From Dokdonia sp. Dokd-P16 (lineage in GTDB: Bacteria; Bacteroidota; Bacteroidia; Flavobacteriales; Flavobacteriaceae), in the NCBI RefSeq assembly GCF_003095655.1, contig NZ_CP029151.1, positions 515,501-579,500 of the forward strand: a stretch of DNA of 64,000 bases, in the 5' to 3' direction. Position 1 is the stretch's first letter. Every line of letters starts with the position of its first letter. The position numbers and the translations under genes were made by a program. The notes under the pieces were generated by a model. That model saw only the letters and a program-made list of their open reading frames with translations. It did not search any database and was not told where the DNA came from. Below, piece by piece: positions 1 to 8,462 of the stretch.

Positions 1-506
1 ATACAAATTCTATTTCGTGTTTTTACGGTACCTAAAGGAATATCTAGCTCTTCGGCTGTTTCCTTTTGTGTATATCCTTGAAAAAACAAGAAGTGAATTA
101 TCTTTTTACAAAGCGGTTCTAGAACGTCTACATACTTCTTGATACCAATGGCATCTACCGAAGTATTAAAGCTTCCTTTCGCCTCGAGAATATCTACGAA
201 ATATTCGGCAGTATGGTTTTTCTTTTGATTTTTGAAATCTTTAGAACGTGTTTTGTCTATAGCACCATTGCGAGCTATATTAAGCATCCACGTAAAAAAT
301 CTTCCTTTAGAAGGGTTGTACTTATCTGAATTATTCCAGATTTTAACAAAGGTGTCTTGCAATAACTCTTCTGCTACCTCTTGGTTATGTACAACACTAT
401 TTATAACTCCAAATAAGCTCTCGCTATAGAGTTCATAAATTTTCTCAAAAGATGCAGGATCTTTCTGTAGAAACTTATTAATTAATGCGTCTGGTTGTGT
501 CATCAT
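1..506 (-). CDS. ECF-type RNA polymerase sigma factor, 3' end outside the window
   Basis: Reading the minus strand from ATG ATG at 506/503 gives about 168 residues with no stop before the window edge. Region 2 features are visible (EVAEELLQDTFVKIWNN, then RFFTWMLNIARNGAIDKTRS), followed by a region 4 helix-turn-helix (CKKIIHFLFFQGYTQKETAE, then ELDIPLGTVKTRNR). This is the usual layout of a sigma-70 group 4 factor, which directs RNA polymerase to a small regulon and is normally held by an anti-sigma factor. The gene after it, probably the anti-sigma factor, lies outside the window. The start could be either of the two adjacent ATG codons. Confidence 0.93.
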   Translation of the reverse strand, partial: MMTQPDALINKFLQKDPASFEKIYELYSESLFGVINSVVHNQEVAEELLQDTFVKIWNNSDKYNPSKGRFFTWMLNIARNGAIDKTRSKDFKNQKKNHTAEYFVDILEAKGSFNTSVDAIGIKKYVDVLEPLCKKIIHFLFFQGYTQKETAEELDIPLGTVKTRNRIC

Positions 507-640
507 AGATTAGACTACCAATGTAGGATTATGATTTACCATATGCAACTATTTTGCTGTTAAAGCCTGTAATAATTTACTTGTGCTATTAATAAATCAA
601 TCTCACTCTCCTACTAGCTTATGAAATATACATCTGTAAT

Positions 641-1275
641 TGAAACTTTCACGAAAGGATTATCTCCGCTGCACTTCGGTGATCCCACAAAGCTCCGCTT
701 TGAAAATAGAAGAGCCCCAATTACAAATTCAAATACACTTGATTTACTATGAGAATTTTGTGCTCATTAGTAACTTGAAAGGGTCAGAATTCAAACTTTT
801 TGAAGGAAGACATAACTGTAATGGAAACTTTCACTGAAGGATTACCTCCGCTGCGCTTCGGTGATCCTCAAAGCTCCGCTTTGAAAATAAAAAAGGAGAA
901 AAATAATTTCTGAGCAAGCTCAAATTATTTTCTCCTTAGTTAACTCAAAGGCACGAGTTCAAACTTTCTGAAGGACGACATAACTATAATGAAAACTTTC
1001 ACGAAAGGATTACCTCCGCTACGCTTCGGTGATCCTCAAAGCTCCGCTTTGAAAATAGAAAAGGAGAAAAATAATTTCTGAGCAAGCTCAAATTATTTTC
1101 TCCTTAGTTAACTCAAAGGCACGAGTTCAAACTTTCTGAAGGACGACATAACTATAATGAAAACTTTCACGAAAGGATTACCTCCGCTACGCTTCGGTGA
1201 TCCTCAAAGCTCCGCTTTGAAAATAAAAAAGGAGAAAAATAATTTCTGAGCAAGCTCAAATTATTTTTCTCCTTT
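641..1275. repeat. tandem repeat array, about 168 bp period, with embedded hairpins
   Basis: A module beginning GAAACTTTCAC, continuing with a CTCCGCT-CTTCGGTGATCC segment and ending AAAGCTCCGCTTTGAAAATA starts at 641, 823, 991 and 1159, so the spacings are 182, 168 and 168 bp. The last three copies are each followed by a hairpin (893-937, 1061-1105, 1229-1274) with arms of the type AAGGAGAAAAATAATTT around a GAGCAAGCTC centre. The third hairpin has a perfect 17-bp stem; the first two lack one base in the right arm. The 991 and 1159 copies are almost identical over more than 150 bp, which points to a recent duplication. No credible gene lies here. The segment 507-640 to its left shows nothing I recognise. 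Confidence 0.9.
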
Positions 1276-1287
1276 TCTATTTATTCG

Positions 1288-1361
1288 TGACCCAGAGAGG
1301 ATTCGAACCTCCAACCGTCAGAGCCGAAATCTGATATTCTATCCAGTTGAACTACTGAGCC
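1288..1361 (-). tRNA. tRNA-Arg (anticodon TCG)
   Basis: On the minus strand the acceptor arms GGCTCAG and CTGGGTC pair throughout, with two wobble pairs. The anticodon stem TCAGA/TCTGA encloses the loop TTTCGGC, which places TCG at positions 34-36 and so reads the arginine codon CGA. The T arm is GGAGG-TTCGAAT-CCTCT. The discriminator base is A and CCA is not encoded. Length is 74 nt. It lies 38 bp downstream of the OmpA-family gene on the same strand and directly beside the tandem repeat array. Confidence 0.95.
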
Positions 1362-1371
1362 TACTTTTTTT

Positions 1372-1385
1372 GCTTTCGCGAAAGC
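1372..1385. repeat. GCTTTCGCGAAAGC palindrome, copy 1
   Basis: Exact 14-bp palindrome in the 38-bp gap between the OmpA-family gene and tRNA-Arg. Confidence 0.9.
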
Positions 1386-1399
1386 GCAAATGTAAATCT

Positions 1400-3358
1400 T
1401 TACTGAGTAATCACAATAAATTCTGAACGACGATTTAATTGATGTTGCTCCTCTGTACAGTCTGAGTTGTTATCACAGGTATTTACGAGCTCTGTCTCGC
1501 CATAACCTTGACCAGATATCCTATTGGCATCGATACCTCTAGAGATAATGTATGCCACTGTAGATTTTGCTCTTCTATCTGAAAGTGACAGGTTATAATC
1601 ATCCTTACCTCGACTATCTGTATGTGACCTTACGCTTATCACCATATCTGGCACTTGCTTCATTGCAGAGATCACTTTTGTAAGCTCTAACGCAGCATCT
1701 GGTCTTATGTCAGATTTATTATAATCAAAGTAAATAGGATTAAGATTAAGAAGTTTTGCAAGATCGTCACCTACTCCTACTTCTGTAAGTCTCAACTCGA
1801 GCTCTATATCCTTTTGTAATGTTTCTGGCTCTGCCGGTGTGATCACAATAACCTCTTTTGCATAATATAATTTTGAGGTCGCACGTATTACATAATTTTC
1901 TGAGCATACGAGACTAAATCTATATAAGCCACGTGCATTTACATCAACTTCTTTTACCACTTCATTATCAGCATTCATGAGCTGTACTTTTGCATCCGTT
2001 ATAGGTTGCTTTGTCACCGCATCTGTAATAAAACCTAAGACATCTACATCACATCGTGGCTCTGGCTTTTCCTTTTGCTTGAATCTATAAATATCATCAC
2101 TACCCATTCCCTGATTACGACTTGAAGAAAAGAAACCAGTTTTTAAAGTGTCATTCACTATGTAGGCAAAATCATCTGCAGAGCTATTAATAGGTTCACC
2201 CAAGCTTGCAACCGTAATCTCTTCTGATGATGGGTTAGTCACAAAAATATCAAGTCCTCCCAGCCCTGGATATCCATCTGAGGCGTAGTAAAGATTCCCT
2301 GTACTACTCATAAATGGAAAGGCATCTCTTCCTTCTGTATTTATAGGTTTCCCAAGATTTACAGGCTCACCAAAGCTTCCATCACCATTAATAGCCACTT
2401 TCCAAATATCTGACAGCCCTACACTCCCTGGCCTATCTGATGAGAAATAAAGTGTTTTTCCATCTGGGCTTAACGCTGGGTGGGCAGTAGCATATTCTTC
2501 TTCATTAAATGAAACTTCAACCGCTTCTGACCAACTTCCTTTTTCCTTATCTAATAACCTAGATTTATAGATTTTCAATTTATTAATCCCATCTGACGAT
2601 TTTGCAAAATCTCCATCTGTAAAATTATTTCTTGTAAAATACATTGTCTTTCCATCCTTAGTAAACGTAGGAGTACTCTCATGGAAGATGGTATTTACCT
2701 TGCGGTGAAAACGTGAAGGCGGAGACATGCTTCCATCTTCCTTCATAGTGGACTTATATAAATCCAAAAATGGCTGATTGTTCCACTTATGTATACGTCT
2801 TGTAATAGAACCCGTATCTCTTGCCGAAGCAAAAATCACTTGATTCTTATAATATGACGGACCAAAATCTGAGTATCGAGAGTTCATCTCTCGTATCATA
2901 TTAACCGTATAATAGCTTTCTCGGTAGCCTTCTACCTTTGTATAATCTGGATTTTCTTTGAATAATTTTGCTCTGAAGTCATTTCCGCTTCGATCTGCAA
3001 AGATTTGCATCATCTCATCAGACTTATCATATTCTTTGATAGCACGTAGTGTTTGCGCATATCTAAAATAGTGCTCATCACTTACAGAGTCTGCATAGCT
3101 TTCTGTAAGTTTCCCATACCATTCTTGAGCTTGGGAGTACTTACCATTGTAATAGTAGGCTTCTGCTATTTTATTAAAAACTTGATAAGATTTAAAACCT
3201 TCTGCTACGAGGTCTTTATAGATTTCAATCGCATCTATATAAGCTAACTGATTAAACTTTTTATTTGCTCTAGCAAGCTTTCCTTGCTGTGCATTAGCAC
3301 TAGTAATTGTACTAAAAATAATCACTAAAATAAAGGCGCACCTCATAAATCCCTTCAT
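1400..3358 (-). CDS. OmpA-family protein with TPR and PD40 repeats (PorE-like architecture)
   Basis: A 652-residue secreted protein. A signal peptide ends near SANA-QQ (residue 23). TPR-like helices follow to about residue 130, then PD40/WD40-type beta-propeller repeats (HPALSPDGKTLYFSSDRPG, SSSRNQGMGSDDIYRF) to about 430. A carboxypeptidase regulatory-like beta-sandwich covers about 435-520, and a C-terminal OmpA peptidoglycan-binding domain (IYFDYNKSDIRPDA, then HTDSRGKDDYNLSLSDRRA) runs from about 535. This domain order is the one known for PorE of the type IX secretion machinery, but Bacteroidota carry several paralogs. No porP/sprF neighbour is present, so a T9SS role is only a possibility. 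It probably links the outer membrane to peptidoglycan. Confidence 0.85.
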   Translation of the reverse strand: MKGFMRCAFILVIIFSTITSANAQQGKLARANKKFNQLAYIDAIEIYKDLVAEGFKSYQVFNKIAEAYYYNGKYSQAQEWYGKLTESYADSVSDEHYFRYAQTLRAIKEYDKSDEMMQIFADRSGNDFRAKLFKENPDYTKVEGYRESYYTVNMIREMNSRYSDFGPSYYKNQVIFASARDTGSITRRIHKWNNQPFLDLYKSTMKEDGSMSPPSRFHRKVNTIFHESTPTFTKDGKTMYFTRNNFTDGDFAKSSDGINKLKIYKSRLLDKEKGSWSEAVEVSFNEEEYATAHPALSPDGKTLYFSSDRPGSVGLSDIWKVAINGDGSFGEPVNLGKPINTEGRDAFPFMSSTGNLYYASDGYPGLGGLDIFVTNPSSEEITVASLGEPINSSADDFAYIVNDTLKTGFFSSSRNQGMGSDDIYRFKQKEKPEPRCDVDVLGFITDAVTKQPITDAKVQLMNADNEVVKEVDVNARGLYRFSLVCSENYVIRATSKLYYAKEVIVITPAEPETLQKDIELELRLTEVGVGDDLAKLLNLNPIYFDYNKSDIRPDAALELTKVISAMKQVPDMVISVRSHTDSRGKDDYNLSLSDRRAKSTVAYIISRGIDANRISGQGYGETELVNTCDNNSDCTEEQHQLNRRSEFIVITQ

Positions 3359-3562
3359 AACCTCTTGGTATAAAAGTTAAACGTTAAAAACTATTTAGGG
3401 GGTTTATTTAAAGACTGCTTGAGTCTCGCTGGGGAACACAATATTAGTAAACCTTTTTTTCAAATGACACAACTATGTTGTCAATTCGATAAAAAGACTG
3501 CTTTCACGTATAAAAGGCTATTATATAAGAATTTTAAAGTAAATCAACTGACTACAAGACTA

Positions 3563-4012
3563 TTATGAAAGACGAGCCTTCACAATTGTACTAATGGTTT
3601 TACCATCTGCTTTTCCAGTAAGTCTAGCATTAACTTGTCCCATCACTTTACCCATATCTTTCATTCCTTGGGCACCAGTTGCGGCAATTATCTCATCTAC
3701 TACTTTAGTTACATCTGCCTCACTCATTTGTTCTGGTAAGAATTGAGAGATTACTTCTGCCTGTGCTATTTCTGGATCTGCAAGATCATTACGTCCTTGC
3801 TCTGCAAAGATAGCTGCACTATCCTTACGCTGCTTTACAAGTTTCTGTAATAACTTAAGCTCTTGCTCTTCGGTGATCTCTTCTTTTGCTCCTGTCTCTG
3901 TCTGCGCAAGTAAGATTGCAGATTTTATGGCACGTAGCGATGTTAATGCATTTTGATCTTTAGCTTTCATAGCTTCTTTCATTGCAGTCATCACTTGTGT
4001 AGATAGGCTCAT
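3563..4012 (-). CDS. yqeY: GatB/YqeY domain protein
   Basis: The 149-residue product starting MSLSTQVMTAMKEAMKAKDQ matches the usual length of YqeY. It shows the helical bundle pattern (LTSLRAIKSAILLAQTE, QLLQKLVKQRKDSAAIF-like segment) and the C-terminal GKVMGQVNARLTGKADG motif seen in the tail domain of GatB. The family's function is unclear; a link to tRNA-dependent amidotransferase chemistry is suggested only by the shared domain. An in-frame start nine codons upstream exists, but the family normally begins at MSL. It is the next gene after ftsZ on the same strand, beyond the ftsZ terminator. Confidence 0.88.
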   Translation of the reverse strand: MSLSTQVMTAMKEAMKAKDQNALTSLRAIKSAILLAQTETGAKEEITEEQELKLLQKLVKQRKDSAAIFAEQGRNDLADPEIAQAEVISQFLPEQMSEADVTKVVDEIIAATGAQGMKDMGKVMGQVNARLTGKADGKTISTIVKARLS

Positions 4013-4159
4013 AGTAGTATATATTTTTTTACTCAACACTCCTAATTAAGTTATGGAGTTTAAGAGATAATTTTATTGATTATAAATATCTTATTAAAGT
4101 CACGAAGATACGAGAAATGGTGAAATTAAATACACACCCAAGTAGCTTATAAAAAAGAA

Positions 4160-4189
4160 ACCCGACTATCTTGGGGAAGATAGCCGGGT
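4160..4189 (-). terminator. rho-independent terminator after ftsZ
   Basis: On the minus strand the arms ACCCGGCTATCTT and AAGATAGTCGGGT pair around CCCC and are followed by TTCTTTTTT. The single plus-strand mismatch becomes a G-U pair on the minus strand, which fits an RNA hairpin closing the dcw transcript. Confidence 0.85.
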
Positions 4190-4215
4190 CGCTAAAAACT
4201 CTAAGCAGTAGCTGC

Positions 4216-6231
4216 CTAATCTACATTATCATGTAAAAATGAGTTATTACTTCTCAATTGAATTTCATCATTATCGTCTGTAGAAAGTGATGTTCTAGAC
4301 AAACTTCCATCTTTTGCTGGTGTTTCTTCTAGATCAATCCCCATACGCTTATACGCAGGTTGCTTTTCTATCTCCTCTATACGAGACTGATTTGTGCGAA
4401 ATTTATAATTGAATTCTTTCATCTTGCGCTTACGCTCAGAAGCTCTATCTATAAGAATCTGTGAGATAGGACTATTCATTGGGTCTATCTCTGCATTTTC
4501 ATCTTCACTCTTTTGTTGAGGAGCAACAGTTTTTGTTTCAAAAACAATAGTTTCTTCTTCAATATCGCTTTCATCTTCATCACTAGATGCGTTAGAAAGT
4601 GTTTCCTCAAGCTCCATGTAATCTTCAAGACTATATCGAGTTTCTCCAGTATTAGAATGCTCAGTTACTGGTACAATTTCTATAGGCTCCTTAACTTCAA
4701 TAGATGCTGTAGTGTCATCAAGATCAAACATGATAGGCTTCTCATCTTCCTCTACAGGCGCTTCTGTCGTTAGTGGCATATCAAAAAATAACATTCCATT
4801 ATTTTCTGGCTCTTTATGCTCTACTCTAGTCGCTTCATGACGCACTGTAGTATCTATGATTTCAAAATCTGCTTCATTCTCTAGAAGTATCTCATCATAC
4901 ACAACTGTAATATTCTTAATTACATCTGTAGTAGGAACTATATCCATACTATATTGCTGCGCAGGAGGCTGTACTGGCTCAGCTTTAGGAGCCTGCTCTG
5001 GCACAGCTTGTTGCCTTGTAATTTCTTTTACTGGCGCTTTCGCGAAAGCGGTAGGCCTCTTTTCCTCTATTTCATCAAGATCAAGTGTATGCACTATTTT
5101 CTTAGGAGCAACCGGTGCTTGTGGAGCTACTGGTGCCGAAGGTGGAATCTCTACAGTAGCATCTGGCATTAAATCTTGCTGTGCTCTTTGCTCCTCTTCT
5201 AGTGTATGAATGATTTTCTTAGTCTCTACGTTTACAATCTCATTCTGCTGCTCTGCATTAAATCCTGTAGCGATAATCGTTACAGAAATTGCATCGCCTA
5301 GAGAGTCATCTTCACCTACACCCATGATGATGTTTGCGCTGTGACCTGCCTCTGCTTGAATGTGATCGTTAATTTCTCCTATCTCGTCTATAGTAATCTC
5401 ATCACCACCAGAAACTATGAGTAATAATACATTCTTAGCTCCAGTAATTTTATTATCGTTAAGCAATGGAGAGTCAAGCGCTTTTGATATCGCCTCATTT
5501 GCACGACTTGTACCACTAGCAGTGGCGCTACCCATGATAGCTGTCCCTGATTTACTTAAAACTGTTTTTGCATCACGTAAATCGATGTTTTGTGTATAGT
5601 GATGTGTAATTACCTCTGCAATACCACGTGAAGCGGTTGCAAGAACTTCATCTGCTTTACTAAAACCTGCTTTAAAACCAAGATTACCGTAAACCTCACG
5701 GAGCTTGTTATTATTAATAACAATAAGTGAATCTACCTGGGCACGAAGTCTATCTACTCCTTTTTGAGCTTGCTCATTACGCATTTTACCTTCAAACTGG
5801 AATGGTATCGTGACAATCCCTACGACTAGGATATCAAGCTCACGAGCCATTTTGGCAATAACTGGCGCAGCACCCGTTCCTGTACCACCACCCATTCCGG
5901 CAGTAATAAATATCATCTTTGTGTTAGTACCAAGCATTTGCTTGATATCCATCTCACTCTCTATAGCCGCTTGTTCTCCAACATCTGGATTTGCTCCAGC
6001 ACCAAGACCTTCTGTAAGACCTACTCCCAGTTGTATCTTATTAGGTACTGTACTATTTTCCAGTGCTTGTGCATCTGTGTTACAGATTACAAAATCTACC
6101 CCATTTATTCCCTGCTGGAACATATGGTTAATAGCGTTACTACCTCCACCACCTACACCTATCACTTTAATTACGTGACTTTGGTTTTTAGGTAGATCAA
6201 ATGTGATGTTATCAAATTGTGTCGTACTCAT
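4216..6231 (-). CDS. ftsZ: cell division GTPase FtsZ with long C-terminal tail
   Basis: Tubulin-like GTPase that polymerises into the Z ring. The N-terminal IKVIGVGGGGSNAINHM (21-37) and the tubulin signature GGGTGTG (114-120) are intact. The product has 671 residues, far longer than the 380-390 of E. coli FtsZ. The excess is an acidic, proline-rich, low-complexity tail from about residue 340, ending in a short segment FLHDNVD that probably serves as the C-terminal docking peptide. A copy of the GCTTTCGCGAAAGC palindrome lies in the tail and is read as AFAKA around residue 395. It is the last dcw gene, 93 bp after ftsA. Confidence 0.97.
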   Translation of the reverse strand: MSTTQFDNITFDLPKNQSHVIKVIGVGGGGSNAINHMFQQGINGVDFVICNTDAQALENSTVPNKIQLGVGLTEGLGAGANPDVGEQAAIESEMDIKQMLGTNTKMIFITAGMGGGTGTGAAPVIAKMARELDILVVGIVTIPFQFEGKMRNEQAQKGVDRLRAQVDSLIVINNNKLREVYGNLGFKAGFSKADEVLATASRGIAEVITHHYTQNIDLRDAKTVLSKSGTAIMGSATASGTSRANEAISKALDSPLLNDNKITGAKNVLLLIVSGGDEITIDEIGEINDHIQAEAGHSANIIMGVGEDDSLGDAISVTIIATGFNAEQQNEIVNVETKKIIHTLEEEQRAQQDLMPDATVEIPPSAPVAPQAPVAPKKIVHTLDLDEIEEKRPTAFAKAPVKEITRQQAVPEQAPKAEPVQPPAQQYSMDIVPTTDVIKNITVVYDEILLENEADFEIIDTTVRHEATRVEHKEPENNGMLFFDMPLTTEAPVEEDEKPIMFDLDDTTASIEVKEPIEIVPVTEHSNTGETRYSLEDYMELEETLSNASSDEDESDIEEETIVFETKTVAPQQKSEDENAEIDPMNSPISQILIDRASERKRKMKEFNYKFRTNQSRIEEIEKQPAYKRMGIDLEETPAKDGSLSRTSLSTDDNDEIQLRSNNSFLHDNVD
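5035..5050. repeat. CGCTTTCGCGAAAGCG palindrome inside ftsZ, copy 2
   Basis: Exact 16-bp palindrome within the FtsZ tail coding sequence, in the frame that reads AFAKA. Confidence 0.9.
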
Positions 6232-6324
6232 ATGATTTGTTTTTGCCCCTTATTCTTATACAATCAATTACTACTTGCGTAGCCGTCTTATTATTCTCTA
6301 TTTACTCTTTACTGATCTTATAGA

Positions 6325-7674
6325 CTACTCTGCGTTGTCTAGAAAATCTTTAAACTTATCTGCCCATCTATCAAATATGCTTCTCTTAGGCGCCTGTGGT
6401 TTTTTAGGCCTTGCCTCGATATCTGTTTCTGGCATTTCATTAATGGTGTCTGTAAAGACCTCTTCTTCTTTTGCAATAATTTCCTCTTCTGGCTCTAACT
6501 GACTGTTATATAAACCGTGCTCAAGGCTATTCATTACTAATCCCACAGCAGTAGCATACAGCGGACTCGTAGTCTCTGCATCACTATCTCCAGCAAGATG
6601 CTCATTAGGATATCCTATACGAGTATCCATACCTGTAATATATTCTACTAGCTGTTTTAAGTGCTTGAGTTGGCTACCTCCACCAGTAAGTACAATACCT
6701 GCAATGAGCTTTTTCTTTTGCTCCTCGTGTCCGTAATTTTTAATTTCTAAATACACTTGCTCAACAATCTCCACTACTCTCGCGTGAATGATTTTTGATA
6801 AATTCTTTAGTGTTATCTCTTTAGGTTCACGGCCTCGTAACCCAGGAATAGAAACAATCTCGTTGTCTTTATTTTCTCCTGGCCACGCAGAACCAAATTT
6901 AATTTTAAGAAGCTCTGCCTGCTTCTCAATAATTGAACATCCTTCTTTTATATCTTCTGTAATAATATTACCTCCAAAAGGTATTACAGCTGTATGTCTA
7001 ATAATACCATCTTTAAAAATAGCAAGGTCTGTTGTACCACCACCTATATCGATAAGTGCTACTCCAGCTTCCTTTTCCTCTTGGCTCAACACTGCATTTG
7101 CAGATGCCAGTGGCTCTAGTGTGATGCGATCAAGGTTTAACCCTGCGCTTTTCACACAACGACCTATATTTCTTATGGATGCTACTTGCCCTACGACCAC
7201 GTGAAAATTTGCTTCTACGCGACCACCATACATCCCAATAGGCTCTTTAATCTCGCTTTGCCCGTCTACTTTATACTCTTGTGGTAATACATGAATAATT
7301 TCCTCACCTGGAAGCATTACCAGTTTATGTACTTGGTTACATAATGCATCAATATCTGCTGCATCAATTACCTCTTCAGAGTTGTTACGGGTTATATAAT
7401 CACTATGTTGTAATGAACGTATGTGTTGCCCAGCAATACCTACGACTACATCTTGAATTTTGATTCCTGATACATCTTCTGCTTCCTGTACAGCTTGCTG
7501 CACAGACTGTATGGTCTGGGTGATATTATTTACCACACCACGGTGTACACCAAGACTTTTGGACTTCCCTATACCGAGAATCTCCACCTTGTTATACTCA
7601 TTGTACCGCCCTATCATTGCCACGATCTTCGTGGTCCCTATGTCCAGCCCTACTGCGATATTTTGATTTTCCAT
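6325..7674 (-). CDS. ftsA: cell division protein FtsA
   Basis: Actin-like ATPase that tethers FtsZ filaments to the membrane. The phosphate-1 motif VGLDIGTTKIVAMIG starts at residue 8 and the phosphate-2 motif VALIDIGGGTTDLAIF sits near 205-220. A TGGGSQLKHL adenosine-type motif and the C-terminal SIFDRWADKFKDFLDNAE, a likely amphipathic membrane-targeting helix, follow. Length 449 is typical for Bacteroidota. It lies between ftsQ and ftsZ, the usual order. Confidence 0.96.
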   Translation of the reverse strand: MENQNIAVGLDIGTTKIVAMIGRYNEYNKVEILGIGKSKSLGVHRGVVNNITQTIQSVQQAVQEAEDVSGIKIQDVVVGIAGQHIRSLQHSDYITRNNSEEVIDAADIDALCNQVHKLVMLPGEEIIHVLPQEYKVDGQSEIKEPIGMYGGRVEANFHVVVGQVASIRNIGRCVKSAGLNLDRITLEPLASANAVLSQEEKEAGVALIDIGGGTTDLAIFKDGIIRHTAVIPFGGNIITEDIKEGCSIIEKQAELLKIKFGSAWPGENKDNEIVSIPGLRGREPKEITLKNLSKIIHARVVEIVEQVYLEIKNYGHEEQKKKLIAGIVLTGGGSQLKHLKQLVEYITGMDTRIGYPNEHLAGDSDAETTSPLYATAVGLVMNSLEHGLYNSQLEPEEEIIAKEEEVFTDTINEMPETDIEARPKKPQAPKRSIFDRWADKFKDFLDNAE

Positions 7675-7702
7675 ACCTTTAATTTTGAGAGTTTACTCCC
7701 TC

Positions 7703-7716
7703 CCGATAGCTATCGG
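7703..7716. repeat. CCGATAGCTATCGG palindrome between ftsA and ftsQ
   Basis: Perfect 14-bp palindrome in the 71-bp ftsQ-ftsA gap. Unrelated in sequence to the GCTTTCGCGAAAGC family. Seen once in this window. Confidence 0.85.
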
Positions 7717-7745
7717 AATAAGCGAAAGTTTACTCAATCCCCGTT

Positions 7746-8462
7746 TTATTTTTTCTCACAAACTACTTGCCCGTCATACTTGAGCTCTATAGTTTTATAC
7801 TTATCTAAACTTTTATCTCTAAGTGCTTTTTGATAAAAAGCCTTATAATTACTAAATCTCTTTTCTAACGCTTCTACCTTACCTAGTGATACAGTATACC
7901 CTAGTTTTCTAACCTTTAACATATACTCTGCGTTCTTACTTCGAGATATACCTATAATGTGCTTTGCAAGAAACTCATCCTTCCTTATAAAATTTACAAG
8001 CTTATAAACTTCGCTTATTTCTTTCTCGGTTGCTCCGGTTACAAGGGGAACGTGCGCGGAGTGATTTTGTGATAATGGCATCACCTCACCACTCTCATCT
8101 ATATAAAAAGAAATAGCACCGCTAAGTCGTGCTATAGGCTTACGTTGCTCTATTGCAACACCTATATCACCACCCATCGTTACGTAAACATCTGCATTCT
8201 TGATAATTGGATGCGCCTTCACGCGCTTTTCCATCTCACTCAAAGCTATATTTTCTTTTACCTTTCCTGCAAGCTTTTCGTTACTTACTATCAACAATTT
8301 ATTAACGGTCTCACGCGTCACAAAAGGAGCACTTTCATCCTTAAATGAAACACTAACTTCAGCCACTGTGCGCGCCTCATTTCTTTGAATTGCAAACGCA
8401 AACAAAAACACCGTCCACAGCAGTAAAACCGACATCTTTATGTAAAACCAGTTAACCTTCAC
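7746..8462 (-). CDS. ftsQ: FtsQ-like cell division protein
   Basis: A 238-residue protein with a short cytoplasmic start, one membrane segment (ILLWTVFLFAFAI-like, residues about 8-25) and a periplasmic POTRA-like region (VEISF-type strand, then MEKRVKAHPIIKNADVYV and a glycine-rich strand IGVAIEQRKPIARL). This is the pattern of FtsQ/DivIB, the scaffold of the FtsQLB complex. Sequence conservation in the family is low, so position between murC and ftsA is strong support. Its start overlaps the end of murC by 11 nt, indicating coupled translation. Confidence 0.88.
   Translation of the reverse strand: MKVNWFYIKMSVLLLWTVFLFAFAIQRNEARTVAEVSVSFKDESAPFVTRETVNKLLIVSNEKLAGKVKENIALSEMEKRVKAHPIIKNADVYVTMGGDIGVAIEQRKPIARLSGAISFYIDESGEVMPLSQNHSAHVPLVTGATEKEISEVYKLVNFIRKDEFLAKHIIGISRSKNAEYMLKVRKLGYTVSLGKVEALEKRFSNYKAFYQKALRDKSLDKYKTIELKYDGQVVCEKK

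Noticed and set aside
640-837. 65-codon open frame in the repeat region
   Set aside because: It runs through the first repeat unit, has no family-like sequence and is not preserved in the later repeat copies.
641-1275. possible CRISPR array
   Set aside because: Units are about 168 bp and nearly identical throughout, without short repeats separated by unique spacers, and there are no cas genes.
1400-3358. firm assignment as PorE of the type IX secretion system
   Set aside because: The domain order fits, but paralogs with the same architecture are common and no T9SS gene is adjacent.
4513-6178. several long plus-strand frames opposite ftsZ
   Set aside because: They are antisense shadows of the FtsZ coding sequence with serine/threonine-rich composition.
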